DNA from: Crambe crambe
Lineage: Eukaryota; Porifera; Demospongiae; Poecilosclerida; Crambeidae
Direction of reading: 5' to 3'
DNA length: 64,000 nt
Assembly (NCBI GenBank): GCA_963924555.1
Contig: OZ004595.1
Span: 1,736,001 to 1,800,000, forward strand
The notes below the pieces were generated by a model. It was given only the letters and a program-made list of their open reading frames with translations. It had not been told where the DNA came from and did no database searches. This document shows, in pieces, positions 58,027-64,000 of the stretch (positions are counted from its first letter, which is position 1; each line of letters begins with the position of its first letter). Made by a program: the position numbers and the translations under genes.

Positions 58027-61000
58027 AAATATTGGAATCCCATCATGTTATTAAATGGTCTTTAGTGTTAAAAGGTTATAAGCTATAGCAAGAGATGAAA
58101 TTGAAAAAAATAATAAGCAAAGATTATGGTAGCTAAATGCATACTCAGGCCTCCAAAATTGGCAGAAGTGCCGAAAAGATGAGTGATGTTTCTCCTTAGA
58201 CTTGAGCTTGGTTGCGTTCCATTGGAGCACTGAGGAGTCAGTTCTATAGTGAGAAAACTCACGTCCTGGCTTCTGATGTCCGATGGAAAGGTCCACCTGA
58301 TGCTGAGTGAGGTGGCATCAGTCACGACAGCCGAGACAGAAATCAAATCTGAAATTACACATGATTGGGCGATTAAAGGGCTGAAATTACAGTTGACCTG
58401 ACATTAATTAACGAAGCACTGTAGTATTGATTTCAAACATCCACTAGCTATACGGACTTCTTTCAGTGTCAGACCAACAGGAAAATGGGAGGATTAGCTA
58501 TATCAATTTCATATTGTATCAGATGTAATTAACTTCACTTTTTCTGATAATGTACACACTGGAACCAGAAAGAATATGGAGAGGTGTACGTGTCTTGCCA
58601 GACATTGATATAAAGAATACTTACGTATACCATCAACTCCTAGCAGCCTCAATTATTATCAAAGATTCTTTATTCCCATGGTGGATCATACATTACATTA
58701 GAAAAATGTATGTTTTATGAGGGAGTTCCACTCTACTAACATTTCAAAGATTCTTATGATTAATTCACTTGCTTACTTATATTATCTGCTTGTGTTGTGA
58801 AACGAACAAAAGATGAGCTTGGACCAGAACCAGCTGATGTTCTTGCAGCAATATTGAACTGAAAGCCACTGCAGCAGGAAGGAGTGTTTGCCGTGAAGGT
58901 ATTAGTTGGGGCCCTGAAAGTGTTAGTGGTACCAGAACCATCAGTGGGCATTACATTCACATCATAACCGGTGATGATGCCTGGATGCATGCAGGCACAA
59001 TAATGAATCAATCAAGGCTTGTCTGTGTAACTAAGCTCATTATGAACCATGACCATACCCGGGAATGAAATCCCCCAATATTAGCATGCATTATGCAAGC
59101 CATTATGTAGTACACATGCAGCTGGCTAATTATGTCATGACTGTGCCAAGAACTATATAACCATAGCTACATACACTGTACCATTCCTCTCATTTGGTGG
59201 CAGTAAATCCCACGAAAAAGTTGTTTCTCTGCAGTTACGGGGATTTGGAGTGGCAACGAGATTGGTTGGAGCACTCAGAGGTACTATAGGATAGGATGAT
59301 TGAGGGAGAGAACGTAAAACTGCATCTTTAATAGCCTACAATGTCTATATTTACCTCCTTCTTGAGTCAAGACTCTAGCACATTCTTGAACATTGTCTCT
59401 TGTATTAGAGTACTGTGATACCACACAGCAGCTGTAGTTAGTGAAAGGACTTAGACCTCTGATCACCAGGGTGTATTCTGTGGGTCCCTGAGTACTTAGA
59501 GAGCTAGACTGATTGGACAACTCAGAAGTGCAATTCACACTGCAAATAACAAAAATATAGTTTGTTATAGAATAAGACCATTTTTTATTATTATTAAATT
59601 CCATACTGTGTCACTTAGCCACTCACTGTAATGAAATTTATGAATGTGCATGACAATTTTGGGATCATTTTCAGGAAAAAATATTGATCAGGACTGTTCA
59701 TATAAATTTCTATTTACACAAATCCTTTAACTAAGAAGAAGACATACATGAATCTCAACAGAGTTGATGGAAACTCGAGCGGATCAGTCCAGCGAACAAT
59801 TACACTGACATCATTACCCAGCAAAGCACGAGCTGTCACATTCTGAGGGGATGCTATTATGTGCAGTATGTGTGTGATGTAAGATTGGGAGGGAGGAAAA
59901 GAAACATGTTGAGTAATTATTACAGCAGGCAAAAAAAGATGGTTTGATTAAGAAAGAATGGGGTAGCTGTACTGAAATATTGCCCTTTGGAAGGAGGAGC
60001 ATGTTCTGTGCCTCAGTCATCCTGTACTCCAGCAGTTTAATTCTCTGTCCATGCATACAGTAGGCTTTTGGAGGGAGAACATGCTCCAGTCGTCCAATGC
60101 AGCAGTTCAATTCTCTGTCCATGCATAGAGTAGTTGGTATGTGCGTGTACATACCACGAGAAGGTTGACAAACAACACTAGCATCCTGAGAGTGAGAGCA
60201 ACCCGTTGCCCCCACGGTTCCACCATGACGGCAATTAAAGAGGTGCGTCTCATTCCCAACACACCCTAGGGAAGCTAGGAAAATCATTCCCGTTCCTGGA
60301 CCAAACGCTGCACTTGGCACAGCAGAGGCTCCTGCAGTCGGAGAGGACATAAAGAGAAGTTTATTTATTATGGCAGAGCAGAGGCTCCTGTAGTCAGAGT
60401 GGGCATAAAGAAAGGAGTCTAAAGTATAATGTACACTCACTTGTCCTGGAGAAACCAAGCTGACTACAAACTATGCCAGCTTCTTCCCTGCCAAATCCTA
60501 CATCACACACTGTGCCATATGTCTCATTGTAGCAAATCTCAACACGACCACTCAAGTACGAAAAGCTCCCGGACAGTCTTACATCACCATCATTGCAGAG
60601 TTCTGTGATGGATAGAGTGTTATGATGAAGTCATGAGAAGTAATGGCACCAGTTCAAAGCCAGATATATTAAAAGGCCTAATTAATCAGTCATAAAACAC
60701 TTTAGCTAGTTGCTTGAAATTGTCAGAAAAATTGATGCACATACATAGCTCTGCTGTATGGCTATAATATACATACTTGGTTGGCAGAGAGCTGAAGCAT
60801 CGACCTCATGCGTGCAAAACATTAAGGATCCATTTTGGCAGTCAGTGAGTCTCATCTCAGTTCCAATGCAACGGGGAGAGGCAAGATAGATAGGTCCCAT
60901 TCCAATTCCAAAATTATATGTTCCATCACCAAAGGATAATGCTGCAGAGAGAACATACAATAGTTTGGTAACAGTATAATTCATCATCACATCATACAGA

Positions 61001-61203
61001 ATTGTGAGAATCCAAGCTGTCTGCACACAACGTTTCTATCAGCAGTAGTCCAGAAAAAATTGCAGACGGTTCCCCATGTTCTGTTGAAGCAGATTTCAAC
61101 TCTTCCTTGCATCTCTGTGGCACCACCAGCAAGTCGGAGCTCACCATCATCACAAATACCTATCAATAAACACATTTCTCAGTATAGAATGAATTCCTAG
61201 TGT

Positions 61204-61264
<61 letters not shown>

Positions 61265-63162
61265 ATGCAGAAATCTCTCAAATTTTTAAATAATAAGGCC
61301 ACTTTTTCTGGTCCTAAAGGTATTTCCATTGAGAGACTTCACTATAGCACTAGAGTTCTGTTATCAAAACAAGATTACCTGTTGCTTGAAGAAACAAGCA
61401 ACAGAACTGAAGCCTAAAAATTTTTTGGTATGGCATTTTAGGAATTATTTTTAGTTGTTTGTTATGACATTTTTGGTTGTTTTTGTACGACCATCTGCAA
61501 CCATCTACATATGCCATGACATGGTCATGAAAAGCTAACAGTCATACATGAATAAAGCATGAATGAACTCACGTCCCGGCATGCATCGAATTCCAGCATC
61601 TTGACTGTGGACACAGTTTGTTGCGAGATCAGTGACACATGAAAATAGGGTGTCTTCGCTGCCAGTGCACCTGATGTTATTAAAGTGGATGAGTCCAATG
61701 CCAGCCCCAAAGGGACTCTGTGCACCACTGAAGGCTGTACTACCTGCATTATTGCAATCAGGAAATAAGTCAAGGATATGTATTCAAAAGTGTGAAGGAA
61801 TGTCAATAATATTCATAGGTCCTAGTGATACCTCATGGGGGGAAAATTATAGTTCTATACATTAAAAATCTTATAGGGTGATGTCGGATGGAACGTACCA
61901 GCTCCCAAAAATCCAGCTTGTCTGCATGCCACGCTGGCATCATTTGTATCCCACATGTTATCACAAACAGTTCCCCATGTCCGGCCATCACAGACTTCAA
62001 CACGACCCTCCCAACGCAAGCTCCCTCCAACAAATCTGATCAAACCTCTTGTGCAGTCTAAAAATCAGTACAGTACGTAACTATGGTGACTTATCAACAG
62101 CTGGAAATTTAACTGGAGAAAGGCAAGAACTGACTGAATAAATGGGGAGACTAGCCCTACATTGCAGGCTGTTATGTCACTGTCAGTACTGAGTGGAAGT
62201 ACTGAATCAGATGTTTCCACTAAGACCTTAAAAAAATTTAAATTTACTGTTTTTCAGCTTCCATGGAGGGCCTCCCACACTAAGCCCTCCCCTCCATCAA
62301 AGGCTTACATTGGCAGCGCACACCAGCATCTTCATAGTGCAAACAATCCGCAGTATGGGAGTCATAAGCACAGTCTACCAGAGCACTCTCAGTCCCAACA
62401 CACCTGACGTCATCAAGAAGAATGGGACCAGTACCTCCACCAAATGCCATGAGAGCAGTGGCATCTGAATAGTATACATACAAGATCCACAATGTATGAT
62501 TGTATGTATACACCTAGTAAGGTAAAGCGGGGCTATTTCGAATGGCGGGTAATTCCGTATTGTTCAAATATTTCTGAAACTACTGAAGCTTCTGAGCTCA
62601 ATGTTGGAGGATATAATCTACTATAATAGTAGAATACACCTTTCAAATTAGAGCTCATAAGCTCGAGGAGTTTTGAAAATATTTGACCCTACGGAATAGC
62701 CCCACCGTTCGGAACAGCCCCGCTTTGCCTTACCTGCCAATAATTGCTAACCAACTTATGCACTTACTAGTGTCTGAATAACCAAGCTGTCTGCATGCTA
62801 CTATAGCATCAATTTCCTGAAAAAGATCATGGCACACAGTTCCCCAGACTCCATTGACGCAGACTTCCACACGACCCTCCAATGGATTACTGCCTGTGCT
62901 GATCAACCTGATGTCTCGATGATCACAAGCTGCATGGGATAAATTTACCCAGGATCAAACTAACAAAACAAGAAAGTAACTAGCTAGCTAGCCACTGGAT
63001 CTGAGAAGTCCAGAGAGTCAGAACTGTCAATGATCCACTTTTATGTTCAGGGAGTAGCTAAGCTATAAAACAAGCTATGGCTAGCTAGCATGTCTGCTCA
63101 CCTTGGGGACAGCTTAATCCAAAGAAGATATGGAGTGCGGTAACCACAGTCAGTATCTTCAT
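48919..63162 (-). CDS. Gene D: SRCR/FN3 receptor with two JM modules
   Basis: Seen: 33 exons on the minus strand join in frame to about 1,656 residues. ATG at 63162 opens a signal-peptide exon (63162-63102; [18 protein letters not shown]). Order: 4 SRCR, 4 FN3, JM 1, 5 FN3, JM 2, TM helix ([20 protein letters not shown]) then GKKS, and a tail ending in TAG at 48921-48919. Frame is kept across the JM 1 to second stalk junction by a 34 bp exon (55503-55470). Inference: a type I receptor whose last SRCRs and stalk match the C-terminal end of gene A, with the stalk-JM block then duplicated. Exon 57289-57132 seems to end at a GC donor; a GT alternative after 57093 would add 13 residues. An alternative reading as two genes split near 55,500 is less likely because no TM or stop follows JM 1. 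Confidence 0.85.
49959..50332 (-). other. Gene D JM module 2 (membrane-proximal)
   Basis: Exon 50482-50127 (after FN3) plus exon 50067-49959. Key residues: [24 protein letters not shown], then [12 protein letters not shown] and LCLTNW. The acceptor of the second exon is ATAG at 50068-50069 and the frame agrees with the equivalent exon pairs in A, B and JM 1. Confidence 0.7.
52609..52705. mobile_element. 79 bp micro-MITE with 15 bp TIRs and 9 bp target duplication
   Basis: Perfect 15 bp inverted termini (TAGCCTCGTTCCCAG at 52618-52632, complement at 52682-52696) and TATAATACA on both sides (52609-52617, 52697-52705). A 9 bp duplication is typical of Mutator-like elements. Located in a gene D intron. 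Confidence 0.75.
54250..54510. repeat. Degenerate tandem repeat, about 60 bp unit
   Basis: Four imperfect copies around the word CTTGCTGTGCTCATCCGAAT in gene D intron 55320-53795. Confidence 0.6.
55590..56042 (-). other. Gene D JM module 1 (internal)
   Basis: Exon 56198-55840 (after FN3 4) plus exon 55698-55590. Key residues: CSSW, a hydrophobic segment with [27 protein letters not shown], then [11 protein letters not shown] and QCLNQW. It lies inside the ectodomain, not beside the membrane, which shows the module is portable. Confidence 0.7.
56640..57078. repeat. 37 bp repeats, poly-C run and hairpin
   Basis: TTTCTACTTGGAACCGAAAT units occur once at about 56660 and three times at 56985-57078. 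Between them are a C run (about 56741-56759), and CCCTTTGGTGACCA with its complement (56788-56828) forming a hairpin. Gene D intron. Confidence 0.7.
57515..57805. repeat. Purine-only minisatellite
   Basis: GGGGAGGGGCTAGGAGGGGA type units, about 290 bp, almost pure A/G on the plus strand; gene D intron 57854-57290. Confidence 0.9.
57989..58022. repeat. (CT)n microsatellite
   Basis: Gene D intron 58144-57945. Confidence 0.95.
60010..60410. repeat. Two local direct duplications in gene D
   Basis: 60317-60354 is repeated at 60372-60409, copying the acceptor and first bases of exon 60331-60155 into the upstream intron. A second pair (AATTCTCTGTCCATGCATA at about 60039 and 60109) lies in the next intron. 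Confidence 0.7.
61207..61260. repeat. (CT)n microsatellite
   Basis: Gene D intron 61572-61160. Confidence 0.95.
62519..62735. mobile_element. 217 bp MITE with about 30 bp imperfect TIRs
   Basis: AAGGTAAAGCGGGGCTATTT at one end pairs with the complement of a GTTCGGAACAGCCCCGCTTT stretch at the other; inner AAATATTT arms extend the pairing. Fills gene D intron 62767-62465. Confidence 0.6.
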
Positions 63163-63695
63163 GCTCACGAAGACTGGAGATCGAAGACTCGATTAAGACA
63201 CGCCTTCCACCTGGTTTAACGTGTGGGAGGGATCTAGCTACTAATTATTTCAGTGACGTCACCAATGACACCATCCGCCCACGCAATGGCCAGCAATGGC
63301 AGCTTTAGCTACAACAGGGAGAAACAGTCAGCCCCTACTCTTTCATATTGCAAGTCATTAGCTTTAGATCTAGTTCAACTGCAGTTAGAAGGTCACAAAA
63401 CAAAAAAACAAAACAAAACAAACAAAAAAAAAACAACAAGTTGTAGCTAGCTAATTTGGTATCATCTCCACAAATTGAGCCAGTTCATATTGTTGTCTTC
63501 ATTCAAAATAATGTGAAGAAGTTAGTAATACACAATCCCAGGAATGTGAAAGCAGTTGAATATTTGGTAAGGGTCGACACTGTTGCTGGAACTCATTGAA
63601 TTCAATACTCTTAATCTTGTGTAGTTCTACCTTGGGAAAACAAATGCTATAGCAATCATCCATCGTTCAGGCTACGTGAGACTACAGTCACAACG
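63163..63695. promoter_or_regulatory. Divergent promoter region between genes D and E
   Basis: 533 bp between two opposed start codons. A perfect CRE palindrome TGACGTCA lies at 63254-63261 followed directly by CCAAT (63262-63266), about 92 bp upstream of the gene D ATG. A/C-rich low-complexity sequence occupies about 63398-63438. Shared control of D and E is an inference. Confidence 0.4.
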
Positions 63696-64000
63696 ATGGC
63701 GCTTCTGTTTAGTCATACTCTATTTTGGTGCTCCATTCATACCATTTTAGGCATTCCTACTCTGGACTTTTTTGTGCCTTCAAGAGAACTCCAAAACGTG
63801 CTAAGGTTCGAGTGCTTAAATGGTGCAGGTCAGGCTGATTCCAATGCAATATTCAAGTTTCGCAACAGTATGGGTATACTTTTCAAGGAACGGCTTACAG
63901 ACACAAATGAAGAATATCTGACCTACAATATTACAGAAGACTTTGAGGCATTTATTTACTGTGTGATAGGAGGAGTGCATTCAGAAACTATCCACTTTAC
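63696..64000 (+). CDS. Gene E: N-terminal part of a secreted or membrane protein, family not recognised
   Basis: An open frame runs from ATG 63696 to the window edge without a stop, 101 full codons. The first 20 or so residues (LLFSHTLFWCSIHTILGI) look like a signal peptide. The remainder has a Cys in RFECLNG and another in IYCVIGG about 55 residues apart with an N-glycosylation site (NIT), which could be one Ig-like or Sushi-like domain; this is only a guess. It shows no similarity to the SRCR genes. An intron could lie within the window. Confidence 0.5.
   Translation, partial: MALLFSHTLFWCSIHTILGIPTLDFFVPSRELQNVLRFECLNGAGQADSNAIFKFRNSMGILFKERLTDTNEEYLTYNITEDFEAFIYCVIGGVHSETIHF

Larger units (their letters stand above)
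56043..59853 (-). other. Gene D first FN3 stalk, four domains
   Basis: Exons: 59853-59748, 59539-59355 (FN3 1); 59283-59182, 58980-58777 (FN3 2); 58348-58145, 57944-57855 (FN3 3); 57289-57132 and the first 52 codons of 56198-55840 (FN3 4). Intron phases and sequences line up one-to-one with the four FN3 domains of gene A: for example [36 protein letters not shown] and [12 protein letters not shown]. Introns between the last exons hold a purine tract and short repeats listed separately. Confidence 0.85.
60155..62929 (-). other. Gene D SRCR domains 1 to 4
   Basis: Exon pairs, 5' to 3' on the minus strand: 62929-62768, 62464-62309; 62057-61899, 61743-61573; 61159-60998, 60941-60777; 60602-60441, 60331-60155. 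All four have the extra cysteine pair. Domain 1 has VCHDLF in place of VCDDxW. Domain 4 has [10 protein letters not shown] and [13 protein letters not shown], matching SRCR 34 of gene A; domain 3 matches SRCR 33 of A (RLAG, GNVVC or RNVVC, FSxF). Confidence 0.88.

Overview
The window is metazoan genomic DNA: many short exons with GT/AG (a few GC/AG) introns, AT-rich non-coding sequence full of microsatellites, minisatellites and short inverted-repeat elements, and proteins built from scavenger receptor cysteine-rich (SRCR) and fibronectin type III (FN3) domains. SRCR-rich receptors of this size, compact introns and frequent tagctagc-type intron words suggest a demosponge, probably Amphimedon queenslandica. 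The species is an inference; I could not run a search.

Layout. Gene A (1-26571, +) enters from the left edge. I traced 74 exons encoding about 4,295 residues in one continuous frame: 34 SRCR domains (the first cut by the window edge), four FN3 domains, a Cys/Trp-rich membrane-proximal module (called JM here), one transmembrane helix and a tail. Gene B (26861-40138, +, about 1,111 aa) has a signal peptide, 5 SRCR, 3 FN3, JM, TM and tail. Gene C (40275-48518, +, about 794 aa) has a signal peptide, 5 SRCR, 1 FN3, TM and tail, and no JM. Gene D (63162-48919, -, about 1,656 aa) has a signal peptide, 4 SRCR, 4 FN3, JM, 5 more FN3, a second JM, TM and tail. Gene E (63696 to the right edge, +) is the first exon of an unrelated secreted or membrane protein, divergent from D.

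Genes A to D are type I membrane receptors made by tandem and inverted duplication of one design: an N-terminal SRCR array for ligand contact, an FN3 stalk, a conserved membrane-proximal module, and a short tail with NPxY-like and C-terminal acidic or PP motifs. Nearly every module is bounded by phase-1 introns, so SRCR units can be gained, lost or skipped without shifting frame. Ligand binding, adhesion, aggregation or self-recognition roles are plausible for sponge SRCR receptors, but nothing in the sequence proves one.

The main candidates for something undescribed are the JM module (four copies, three genes) and an extra cysteine pair that is either wholly present or wholly absent in all 47 SRCR first halves. 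Non-coding highlights are minisatellites that touch or extend into exon boundaries, several inverted-repeat elements, and very tight gene packing.
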